A stretch of 64,000 nucleotides of DNA from Streptomyces sp. MST-110588 (GTDB lineage: Bacteria > Actinomycetota > Actinomycetes > Streptomycetales > Streptomycetaceae): positions 1 to 64,000 of the forward strand of contig NZ_CP074380.1 of assembly GCF_022695595.1 (NCBI RefSeq). The letters run 5' to 3'. The position numbers and the translations under genes are program-made. Under the pieces are notes generated by a model. That model was not told the DNA's origin. It ran no database searches and saw only the letters and a program-made list of their open reading frames with translations. Positions 57,178 to 64,000 of the stretch are shown here, piece by piece; the stretch's first letter is position 1, and each line of letters opens with the position of its first letter.

Positions 57178-57861
57178 TCAGCCGCGGGCGGTGTGCAGTA
57201 CGTCCAGACGGTGGCGGGAGGCGAAGAGCGCGGCACGTACCCGGCTCGGCTCGTCGATCTTCTGCAGCGCACCCGCCAGGTGCTTCTTCACGGTGGTCAC
57301 GGCCAGATGGAGCTCGGCGGCCATCTCGCTGTTGGTCAGGCCCCGGCCCAGCAGGGCCAGGACGGCGATCTCGCGCTCGGTCAGCGAGGCCACGGACGAC
57401 GGCCAGCTCACCGGGTCGTCGGCGCAGCAGGACAGCGGGCCCTCCAGCAGGGCCCGCAGCTCTTCGCCCGGCAGACAGACCACGCCGCCCTCCGACACCA
57501 GCATGACGGCGTTGACCAGCGCCTGCCGGGCGGCGTCCTGGGCGACGCAGCCGCTGCCGCCGGCCGCGAGCGCCTCGGCGAAGCCGACGCTGTTCTCCGG
57601 GGCCTTGACGATGACGACCGCGCTGTCCGGCGCACACCCCGGACAGCGCAGCCGCTTGGTCAGCAGCGCGAGCTGGGTACGGTTCAGCGCGCGCAGGTTG
57701 AGCAGCACGACGTCGGGTTTGAGCCGTCCGGCCGTATCGAGCACCTCGTCCGGGCCGTCCGCCTCGCCGATCACCGAGAGCCCGGGCGACTCCGACAGCA
57801 GCACCCGGAAGCCGGCTCGTGTGACGGCTTGGTCGTCGGCCAGGAGCAGACGCACGGTCAT
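57178..57861 (-). CDS. LuxR-family regulator with degenerate receiver
   Basis: 227-aa protein with the layout of a NarL-type response regulator. The acidic pair DD (residues 9-10) is present, but the phospho-acceptor is Asn55 (VVLLNLRAL) instead of Asp. The conserved Lys is Gln108 (CVAQDA). The LuxR helix-turn-helix is intact: LTEREIAVLALLGRGLTNSE then VTTVKKHLAGALQKID. It probably works without phosphorylation, perhaps by ligand or by constitutive dimerisation. No kinase gene is adjacent. It may control the downstream diiron operon, whose upstream repeat array lies between them. Confidence 0.85.
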   Translation of the reverse strand: MTVRLLLADDQAVTRAGFRVLLSESPGLSVIGEADGPDEVLDTAGRLKPDVVLLNLRALNRTQLALLTKRLRCPGCAPDSAVVIVKAPENSVGFAEALAAGGSGCVAQDAARQALVNAVMLVSEGGVVCLPGEELRALLEGPLSCCADDPVSWPSSVASLTEREIAVLALLGRGLTNSEMAAELHLAVTTVKKHLAGALQKIDEPSRVRAALFASRHRLDVLHTARG

Positions 57862-58131
57862 AGCGCCCCCCGTTGGATCCGGCCGGCCTCTGGGATCGCC
57901 ACTGCCGGCGGATGCGCCCAGCCTAGGACGGCTGCCAGGCGGCGAACCAGTCGTCCGGTGCCACCTGATGCGGAATCGGCCGACCCGTGCCCCGGCCGTC
58001 ACGGTCGGGGCCTGGCTCGTACCGAAACCGGACGGCCGCCACGGTACGTATCGGTATGCGCCCTCCCACCGCCCCCGTCCCGATACCGGCCCGACTCACG
58101 GCCCCCGCTCCTGGCCCGATCCTGGCCCGAC

Positions 58132-58956
58132 TCACGGCCGGATGACGGGTGCGGTGGCGGCAGACGGCCAAGGCGCCCGCCCGGCCGCCGGTGCGGTGAC
58201 GAATTCCACGGCCGCCACCTGCTCCCGCGAACGGCGGTCCAGCAAGACCACCGATGCCGCCTCCCGTACGAGGTCAGGGAGGGGAGCCGTCGGCGCGGCA
58301 GGCCGTTCCGTCAGCCTGGTGGCGGGGGGTGATGTGATAACGGCCGTGCCACCGGCGCGCGGTGCGGGTGGGGGTGCCGCGTCCGGTCCGGACAGTGCCC
58401 GCAGCAGGCGGTCCAGGCCCTTGCGATGGCGGGCAAAGGCGCGGCGCGGCGCCCACCGGCCTCGGGCGTCCTGGCCGGACAATGCCTCGGCCACCCCTAC
58501 GTCCAGCACGATCAGATGCAGTTCACGTCCTTGGCGTCCGGTATGTCCGGACAGCCATCGGCGCATCCACGGTCGGCCACCGCAGTCGTGGACCAGCAAA
58601 GGCCCGCCACTGCGTACCTCCGTGCGCAGCCAACGGAAGTACCGCCACCGCGCCCAGGGCCGGTACACCGCGTACGGCAACCAGCCCGGCATCACCGCCT
58701 CACAGGCGACATGCGCCACTCGTGGATCGATGACGGGTGCGGCCTCGGACGTACGCCGCAGCAGGGTGCTCTTACCACTGCCGGGCAATCCGGACACCAC
58801 CACGACCGCGTCCACTGGATACGTCAGTACAGCGGGAACGCCCCCCTTTTCCACACCCCGCAGATCCACCACACCACGCGGCCGGAAGACCGGCCCCCGG
58901 TCCGCGATGACGGGCTTCCCCGTTTCCGTCACACCCGCCGATATCGAATTGCTCAC
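58132..58956 (-). CDS. P-loop NTPase / kinase-like protein
   Basis: 274-aa protein. Walker A is [20 protein letters not shown]. Next come a segment like zeta-toxin or small-molecule kinases (ACEAVMPGWLPYAVYRPWAR, GPLLVHDCGGRPWMRRWLSG) and VLDVGVAEALSGQ. The last ~90 residues are Pro/Ala-rich. The protein may be a small-molecule or nucleotide kinase, substrate unknown. The GTG start has a weak ribosome site. It lies 270 nt upstream of the degenerate-receiver regulator in the same direction. Confidence 0.65.
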   Translation of the reverse strand: MSNSISAGVTETGKPVIADRGPVFRPRGVVDLRGVEKGGVPAVLTYPVDAVVVVSGLPGSGKSTLLRRTSEAAPVIDPRVAHVACEAVMPGWLPYAVYRPWARWRYFRWLRTEVRSGGPLLVHDCGGRPWMRRWLSGHTGRQGRELHLIVLDVGVAEALSGQDARGRWAPRRAFARHRKGLDRLLRALSGPDAAPPPAPRAGGTAVITSPPATRLTERPAAPTAPLPDLVREAASVVLLDRRSREQVAAVEFVTAPAAGRAPWPSAATAPVIRP

Positions 58957-59233
58957 TACCTGACCTTTGTCGGACCTGACTGCCCGCTCACGGCAGCCAC
59001 GGGCGACGGATTTTTCTGCCAAGGCCCGCCCAGGAGCCCTCTGGGCGCAGAGGCACAGCCTGACCTTCGCCTCCCCGTTCACCTGCGCGGATACGCCTGC
59101 TTCAGAGAGCGAACAAAGACTCTAACGCCTCGCGGCTCCACGGGTGCCGCTCGCCTCCTGTGCCGTACGGGTTCGGCGCGGACGGAGTGAGCCGTGCTGA
59201 GCCGCGCCGCGCCGAGCCGAGCCGTCAGCGGCT

Positions 59234-59500
59234 TCAACGCCGTGAGGTGCCGAACAGGAGGCGATAGATGACGAGCAGCACCAGGGCACCCGCGATGGCG
59301 GCGACCCACGTGGCACCGTCGAAGAACTCGTGGGCGATCGGACGGTGCAGGAACTTCGCCGACAGCCAGCCGCCCACGAAGGCTCCGGCGATACCGATGA
59401 GTGTCGTACCGATCAGCCCACCGGGGTCGCGACCGGGAAGCAGGAACTTGGCTATCGCGCCGGCCAGCAGCCCGAGCACGATCCAACTGATGATGCCCAC
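59234..59500 (-). CDS. GlsB/YeaQ/YmgE-family stress membrane protein
   Basis: 88-aa protein with three membrane segments and the family pattern GIISWIVLGLLAGAIAKFLL, PGRDPGGLIGTTLIGIAGAF and WVAAIAGALVLLVIYRLLFG. I start at GTG 59500 with GGAAGGA upstream. The ATG at 59515 lies inside that ribosome site. Members are linked to general stress but the molecular role is unknown. Confidence 0.88.
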   Translation of the reverse strand: MGIISWIVLGLLAGAIAKFLLPGRDPGGLIGTTLIGIAGAFVGGWLSAKFLHRPIAHEFFDGATWVAAIAGALVLLVIYRLLFGTSRR

Positions 59501-59683
59501 GGAAGGTCCTTCCATCCTGTGTGATTCGTCCAGACGCCAGCCGCTGACGCCGAGGCCGGAGGCGATGCCGGCCAGACCGGAGTGACGACTTCGCCGACCT
59601 GTGCCGGGACTCCCGCACGGTTCACCGCCACCGACTCGTCATTACCTTCGCCGCACCGGTGAGTGCGTAACCGTACGCAAAAT

Positions 59684-59880
59684 CTACAGCACTGTAGAAG
59701 CTGCGGCCTGGGATCCACCGGCCATCGACTCGAAGTCGTACGTCGGCTTGCCCCACCAGCCGTTGTACGGGAGAAGTACGCGCCGCCGGCGACGTGGCCG
59801 GGCAGCACGGCCAGCACCACCGCAAGTACGGCGAACAGCCGGTCACGGAGCCGAGGTGGGATGATGTGCGGTCCGTTCAT
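59684..59880 (-). pseudogene. Possible small membrane/secreted protein, frameshifted
   Basis: MNGPHIIPPRLRDRLFAVLA continues as a hydrophobic segment (VVLAVLPGHVAGGAYFS). A frame change near 59775 then gives PYNGWWGKPTYDFESMAGGS to a TAG. The combined ~65-aa product looks like a signal-peptide or single-pass protein. An alternative frame on the same strand is also open, so this is tentative. Confidence 0.3.
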
Positions 59881-59966
59881 GCCTCCGGTCAAGGGGCGTG
59901 ATGCTGCCAGGCCGTATCCGATTTTCGATATGCCGACGATATGGCACCGGCTCGTAGCATCGGACT

Positions 59967-60662
59967 ATGCGTGTGTTGATCGTCGAGGACGAGCCCTACA
60001 TGGCAGAGGCCATCCGCGATGGGCTGCGCCTGGAAGCGATCGCGGCCGACATCGCCGGTGACGGTGATACCGCTCTGGAGCTGCTGAGCGTCAACGCTTA
60101 CGACATCGCCGTCCTCGACCGGGACATCCCCGGACCCACCGGGGATGAGATCGCCAAACACATCGTCGCCTCCGGCAGCGGCATGCCGATCCTCATGCTG
60201 ACCGCTGCCGACCGGATCGACGACAAGGCCACCGGGTTCGAGCTCGGTGCCGACGACTATCTCACCAAGCCCTTCGAACTCCGAGAACTCGTGCTCAGGC
60301 TCAGGGCACTCGACCGCAGGCGCGCCCACAACAGGCCACCTGTGCGAGAGATCGCAGGCTTACGTGTGGATCCGTTCCGCCGCGAGGTCTACCGCGATGG
60401 CCGCTACATCGCGCTCACCAGGAAGCAGTTCGCTGTGCTCGAAGTCCTCGCCGCAGCCGAAGGCGGTGTCGTCAGCGCAGAAGAGTTGCTGGAGCGAGCG
60501 TGGGACGAGAACGCGGACCCGTTCACCAACGCCGTGCGCATCACGGTCTCGGCTCTGCGTAAACGCCTCGGCGAGCCCTGGCTGATCGCCACTGTGGCCG
60601 GGGCCGGTTACCGCATCGACACAGGACCGGACGCCGGTGACCGGGGAGCGGAACGTGGATAG
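59967..60662 (+). CDS. OmpR/PhoB-type response regulator
   Basis: 231-aa regulator. The receiver has EDE acidic residues, phospho-acceptor Asp51 (IAVLDRDIPG), conserved Thr in LMLTAADR and Lys in LTKPFELREL. The winged-helix output domain (LTRKQFAVLEVLAAAEGGVV, AVRITVSALRKRLGEPWLI) ends TVAGAGYRID. It overlaps the kinase gene start by 8 nt, so the pair is translationally coupled. Confidence 0.93.
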   Translation: MRVLIVEDEPYMAEAIRDGLRLEAIAADIAGDGDTALELLSVNAYDIAVLDRDIPGPTGDEIAKHIVASGSGMPILMLTAADRIDDKATGFELGADDYLTKPFELRELVLRLRALDRRRAHNRPPVREIAGLRVDPFRREVYRDGRYIALTRKQFAVLEVLAAAEGGVVSAEELLERAWDENADPFTNAVRITVSALRKRLGEPWLIATVAGAGYRIDTGPDAGDRGAERG

Positions 60663-61809
60663 GCGTCAAGGGTTGAGCGTCCGCCTCAAGCTCACCCTCA
60701 GCTACGCCGGGTTCCTCGTGATCGCGGGCACCTTGCTGCTCGCCGCCGTGTGGGTGTTCCTTCTGCGAGGAAGGTCGAAAAGCCTGAGCGTCCCCGGTCT
60801 GTCCGACTTCATACGCGTCTTCGACCCAGGCAATTTCGGCCCAGTCGTCTTCGTCCCGGCGGGAATCCTCGTGCTGGCGTTCCTGCTGGTGTTCGGTCTC
60901 GTGGGCGGGTGGATTCTGGCCGGCCGGATGCTCACCCCGCTGATTCGCATCACCGACGTCACACGCAGCGTGGCGAACGGGCCGCTCTCCTGCCGGATCC
61001 GCCTGCCGGGCCGCCGGGACGAGTTCCGCGAACTCGCCGACTCCTTCGACACCATGCTCGCGCAGCTCGAAGCCCACGTCGCCGAACAGCAGCGATTCGC
61101 GGCCAATGCCTCTCACGAACTGCGCACCCCGCTGGCGGTCACGCAAGCGATTCTCGACGTGGCCCGCAACGATCCGGACGGCGACATCTGCGAGCTTGTC
61201 GAGCGCCTGCGCGTGGTCAACACTCGAGCCATCGCCCTCACCGAAGCATTGCTCCTGCTCAGCCGCGCCAACCAGCGGGCATTCACCAGGGAACACGTCG
61301 ACCTGTCCCTCATGGCAGAAGAAGCCACTGAAACGCTCCTCCCCTTGGCAGAAAAGCACGGCGTCACCATCGAAACCTCCGGCGACAAGAGCATCACCAT
61401 CGGCTCACCGGCACTCCTGCTGCAGATGACCACGAACCTTCTGCACAACGCGATCGGCCACAACCTGCCTGGACAGGGCGTCGTATGGGTGAATACCGGC
61501 GTCCGCCCCGACACCGTTGTGCTCACTGTCGAGAACACCGGAGAGAAGCTCACCTCACAGATGCTCTCGACACTCACCGAGCCATTTCAGCGCGGCACCG
61601 AACGCTTACACACCGGCCAGGCAGGTGTCGGCCTTGGCCTGGCAATCGTCAAAAGCATCACCCAAGCACACGACGGAACCCTCACTCTCACCCCCCGCCC
61701 CGCCGGCGGGCTCCGCGTCACGGTGCAACTACCCGCCGCGTCAGCACACACAAGCAGATGGCGAACAAGCCTGACGAACGTCCGGATTTCCCAGGGAAAC
61801 CCTCGGTGA
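60655..61809 (+). CDS. Sensor histidine kinase
   Basis: Two membrane segments (YAGFLVIAGTLLLAAVWVFL and VFVPAGILVLAFLLVFGLVG) flank a short extracellular loop. A HAMP-like linker follows, then the HisKA dimerisation domain with ASHELRTPLAVTQAILDVAR. The ATPase domain has NLLHNAIGHN (N box) and GVGLGLAIVKSITQAHDG (G2 box). I start at GTG 60655 (VDRRQGLSVRLKL), with GGGGAG 6 nt upstream. A GTG at 60637 is also possible. The short sensor loop suggests detection of a membrane-associated signal. Confidence 0.9.
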   Translation: MDRRQGLSVRLKLTLSYAGFLVIAGTLLLAAVWVFLLRGRSKSLSVPGLSDFIRVFDPGNFGPVVFVPAGILVLAFLLVFGLVGGWILAGRMLTPLIRITDVTRSVANGPLSCRIRLPGRRDEFRELADSFDTMLAQLEAHVAEQQRFAANASHELRTPLAVTQAILDVARNDPDGDICELVERLRVVNTRAIALTEALLLLSRANQRAFTREHVDLSLMAEEATETLLPLAEKHGVTIETSGDKSITIGSPALLLQMTTNLLHNAIGHNLPGQGVVWVNTGVRPDTVVLTVENTGEKLTSQMLSTLTEPFQRGTERLHTGQAGVGLGLAIVKSITQAHDGTLTLTPRPAGGLRVTVQLPAASAHTSRWRTSLTNVRISQGNPR

Positions 61810-62267
61810 GTTTCTTCAGCGTTGCCGCTCCGGGTGGGGACAGCTATGGCGGTGGGCGTCATGCGGTTGGACTGCAACGGTATGTACGCAAGACCCGCCA
61901 GGACTTCAGGTGGGTGGCGCCGCGTTCGATCGGCGTGTCTACGCATGCACGGCCTCGACATTTTTCCTGCACCGTCTCGGGGGCGGGCCATGGCAGCCGA
62001 GCCGCTGGCGTGACACGCCCGGGGCCACCGCCCTTTCCCGGTCCGCCCTTTCCCGGTCCGCCCGTTCAGCGGAAGGCTGCCGATCGCCTCGAACCGCTCG
62101 CGCTCGTCCCTCATCGCCGCCGGTGTCGGGTGCATGCTGAACGCCATTCCCGGGCAGCGATGCCGCTCGGGCCACCAGCCGGCCACCCGCCGGTACCCCT
62201 TGATCGCATTCACCGGCACCGAAATATCCTCCGACAGCCGGTGCAGCCACGCTGATACCCCGAACAG
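61810..62267. other. No supported gene
   Basis: A minus-strand frame holds a protein-like stretch (VNAIKGYRRVAGWWPERHRC, PGMAFSMHPTPAAMRDERER) at about 62070-62240. It lacks a start, a stop in frame and a recognised family, and may be a decayed fragment. Confidence 0.35.
62031..62060. repeat. 15-bp perfect tandem duplication
   Basis: Two copies of CCCTTTCCCGGTCCG. Confidence 0.8.
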
Positions 62268-62530
62268 GCGACAAGGCGTACAGCTCACGCCGAAACCGCC
62301 GCTACCTGCGAAGTCGCCAGATCAGGCACACCATCCCTGAGCCGAAGGACCAGCGGGCCAACCGTAGACGCCACGGCCGCAGGGGAGGTCGGCCCGTCGG
62401 CTTCGGCAGCGAGGTCTGCAAACGCCGCAACGAGGTCGAGCGGACGAGCAGCCTGCTCAAGAGCTTCCGAGCCGTCGCCGCCCGCTACGACGAGAGGGTC
62501 TACGTCTTTCACGGCACCGTCACCTCTCAG
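62268..62530 (+). pseudogene. IS5-family transposase C-terminal fragment
   Basis: DKAYSSRRNRRYLRSRQIRH then TIPEPKDQRANRRRHGRRGG and CKRRNEVERTSSLLKSFRAV is the conserved C-terminal block of IS5-type transposases, with the catalytic Glu in NEVERT and the final YDERVYVFHGTVT. The frame runs on past the normal end, and the N-terminal two thirds are missing. Confidence 0.75.
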
Positions 62531-62632
62531 CGATCCGGCTCTGGATCCGCCCGTGAGATTGCGCGACCTGGCCTGGATCCGCCCAGAACTCCATGTCCGC
62601 CAGCAGCATTCGTCCCATACAGTGCCGAAGGT

Positions 62633-62929
62633 ATGACGGCACTTGCATCCTTCGCCTTCGTGCGCCACATCGACGGACTCCGCTACCACTTCGAGCGCGA
62701 CGGCGAGCGCAACGGCCGCCCCGCCTACCGCCGAGCGGACGGGAACGTGTGGTGCGTCTGGTCGCCGACCGACGGCTGGCACTGCGAGATCGCCGGCGGC
62801 CTCGTCACCGCCTATCCTCTCGACAGCCACGAGGACCAACCCGACCCCCCGGCCACCGTCTGGCGTAGCTTCAAGAACGATCGCTCCTACCTCTACGACC
62901 TAATCGCGGTCGGCCCATGGCCCCACTGA
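62633..62929 (+). CDS. Uncharacterised 98-aa protein
   Basis: Intact small protein (MTALASFAFVRHIDGLRYHF, then AYRRADGNVWCVWSPTDGWH and a C-terminal SFKNDRSYLYDLIAVGPWPH). It is beta-rich with many aromatic residues and no signal peptide. A short GAAGG lies very close to the ATG, so the start is uncertain. Family not recognised. Confidence 0.55.
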   Translation: MTALASFAFVRHIDGLRYHFERDGERNGRPAYRRADGNVWCVWSPTDGWHCEIAGGLVTAYPLDSHEDQPDPPATVWRSFKNDRSYLYDLIAVGPWPH

Positions 62930-63220
62930 CCCGTCCCTTTGGGAAACGATCACAAGGCCAACGGGAAGCGATCTCCCATCACGTCCGGCAGTGCAGGTCA
63001 GGGGTTCTGGTGAACATCCGACGTCATCGCCCGCCACCGGCCACCGGCAGATCACCGGTGAAAGTGACCTCGAAGGAACCCGGGCGACCTCCTCGGCCGA
63101 TCTGTTGACCGCTGAGACGGCATGTGCGATCAGCGGGCGCGACCATCCGGACTACGCCGGTTTCTGCTTCCATGCCCACTTCGCGTCTCGCCCGCCGAGT
63201 TCCGCCATCGGCAGGCTGCC

Positions 63221-64000
63221 TCAGCCTCGACGGGACATGTAGACGTCGAATGCCTTGTAAAGCAGGCGATTCAGCGGCAGGTCCCATTCGCCGAGATACT
63301 CCACGGCTTCGCCGCCGGTGCCGACCTTGAACTGGATCAGGCCCAGGTGCGGGTCGTTCCTGTCCACGGTGTCGGTGATGCCGCGCAGGTTGTAGACCGT
63401 ACATCCGGCAGCCAGAGCGTCAGTGATCATCTTCCACTGCACGGCGTTCGACCCGCGTACCTCCCGTTTGGCCGTGGCGGAGGCGCCGTAGCTGTACCAG
63501 GCGTGTTCTCCGACCCGGACCCAGATGGTGGCGGCCACCAGGTCACCTTCGTGGTGGGCGAGGTAGAGCCGGATCCGATCCTTGTCCTCGGACAGCAGCG
63601 CCTGAAACATGGCCGGGAAGTAGCTGAACGGCCGCGGGATGAAGTGATCACGTTTCGTGGTCTGGAGGTAGACCCGGTAGAAGTCGGGTAGGTCCTCGAC
63701 ACCGCCCTGGGTCACGATGACGCCCGCTTTACCGGCCTTCTTGATGTTGCGCCGCCAGAGCTGGTTCATCCCCTCAAGGAGTTGATTTTCGTTCTTGCCG
63801 GCCAACGGGACCTGGAAAACCCAGCGCGGCTGCCCGGCGGAGAATCCTTCTTCTTCTTTCGGCGGGCGCCAGCCCAGGTGTCGGAGCTGGATGCGTGCCC
63901 GGCCGGCGGCGGCGTTGACCGTATCCGGCGGCACGTCGCTGAGCCTGGTGATCCCCGGGTCGGCGATCGCGGCCTTGATCGTCGCAGCACTCCAGGTGCG
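63221..64000 (-). CDS. femX: FemX/FemAB-type peptidoglycan interpeptide-bridge transferase (5' partial)
   Basis: FemX-type enzymes transfer an aminoacyl group from tRNA to the peptidoglycan stem peptide. In Streptomyces this adds the first Gly of the bridge. The visible 259 residues include WRRNIKKAGKAGV (lipid II/UDP-MurNAc-pentapeptide binding side), WYSYGASATAKREVRGSNAV and YNLRGITDT, followed by VGTGGEAVEYLGEWDLPLNR, all typical of the C-terminal GNAT-like domain. The frame is open to the window edge, so the N-terminus is outside. Some FemX-like proteins give glycopeptide resistance, but nothing here shows that. Confidence 0.85.
   Translation of the reverse strand, partial: RTWSAATIKAAIADPGITRLSDVPPDTVNAAAGRARIQLRHLGWRPPKEEEGFSAGQPRWVFQVPLAGKNENQLLEGMNQLWRRNIKKAGKAGVIVTQGGVEDLPDFYRVYLQTTKRDHFIPRPFSYFPAMFQALLSEDKDRIRLYLAHHEGDLVAATIWVRVGEHAWYSYGASATAKREVRGSNAVQWKMITDALAAGCTVYNLRGITDTVDRNDPHLGLIQFKVGTGGEAVEYLGEWDLPLNRLLYKAFDVYMSRRG

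Noticed and set aside
61587..62288. A 233-codon minus-strand gene
   Set aside because: Only a central stretch looks protein-like. The rest is antisense to the 3' end of the sensor kinase and to repeats.
62285..62839. A 184-codon minus-strand frame
   Set aside because: It is the antisense shadow of the IS5-family fragment and of the 98-aa gene.

Overview
The window is high-GC actinobacterial DNA with GTG/ATG starts, almost certainly from Streptomyces. The clearest sign is a tap-tpg pair (telomere-associated protein and terminal protein) next to a DEAH helicase with helicase-associated (HA) repeats. That set is typical of the ends of linear Streptomyces chromosomes and plasmids, so the left edge is probably telomere-proximal. 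The telomere itself is not in view, and chromosome arm cannot be told from linear plasmid. No tRNA, rRNA or CRISPR array was found.

Layout. (1) 1-5.4 kb: helicase, tap, tpg and a TniQ/HA chimera. (2) 5.4-9.2 kb, minus strand: a tightly coupled operon of SF1 helicase, DarT-like ADP-ribosyltransferase, ADP-ribosylglycohydrolase and a 67-aa protein. I consider this the best candidate for an undescribed (defence or toxin-antitoxin-like) system. (3) 9.4-17.7 kb: a Tn7-like tnsA-tnsB-tnsC-tniQ unit. Its tniQ is split by an IS21-like element with an apparent 8-bp target duplication, and that element carries a DinB-family passenger gene. (4) 18-23 kb: FAD monooxygenase, a decayed hypothetical gene, an IS701 relic and an intact IS982-family element. 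(5) 23-28.7 kb: a NarL-type two-component system divergent from a MacB/FtsX-like ABC transporter. (6) 28.7-32.5 kb: repeats and relics (APH/IstB fusion, asnB). (7) 32.6-36 kb: GNAT, amino-acid permease and an uncharacterised protein, apparently one operon. (8) 36.7-42.3 kb: SDR, XRE-TPR regulator, FxLD methyltransferase and ISKra4 relics, then a DnaB-like protein and a zinc-ribbon protein. (9) 43-45.1 kb: linear alkylsulfatase. (10) 45.7-50.5 kb: a complete lasso-peptide cluster (precursor, cyclase, RRE, B2 protease, ABC exporter). (11) 50.8-59.5 kb: small conserved genes, then a minus-strand group with two unrelated non-haem diiron-type proteins, Leu/Val dehydrogenase, a LuxR regulator with a degenerate receiver and a P-loop protein. 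(12) 60-64 kb: OmpR-type two-component system, an IS5 relic and the 3' part of femX.

Quality note. Many genes, especially in 1-17.7 kb but also the lasso cyclase and exporter, are split by frameshifts. Most fit the loss of one base in a short C, G or T run, while both frames still encode well-conserved protein. This looks more like indel error in the assembly than natural decay, so genes typed here as pseudogenes for this reason may be intact in the organism. True relics (IS fragments, the APH/IstB fusion, asnB with an in-frame stop) are separate from that.
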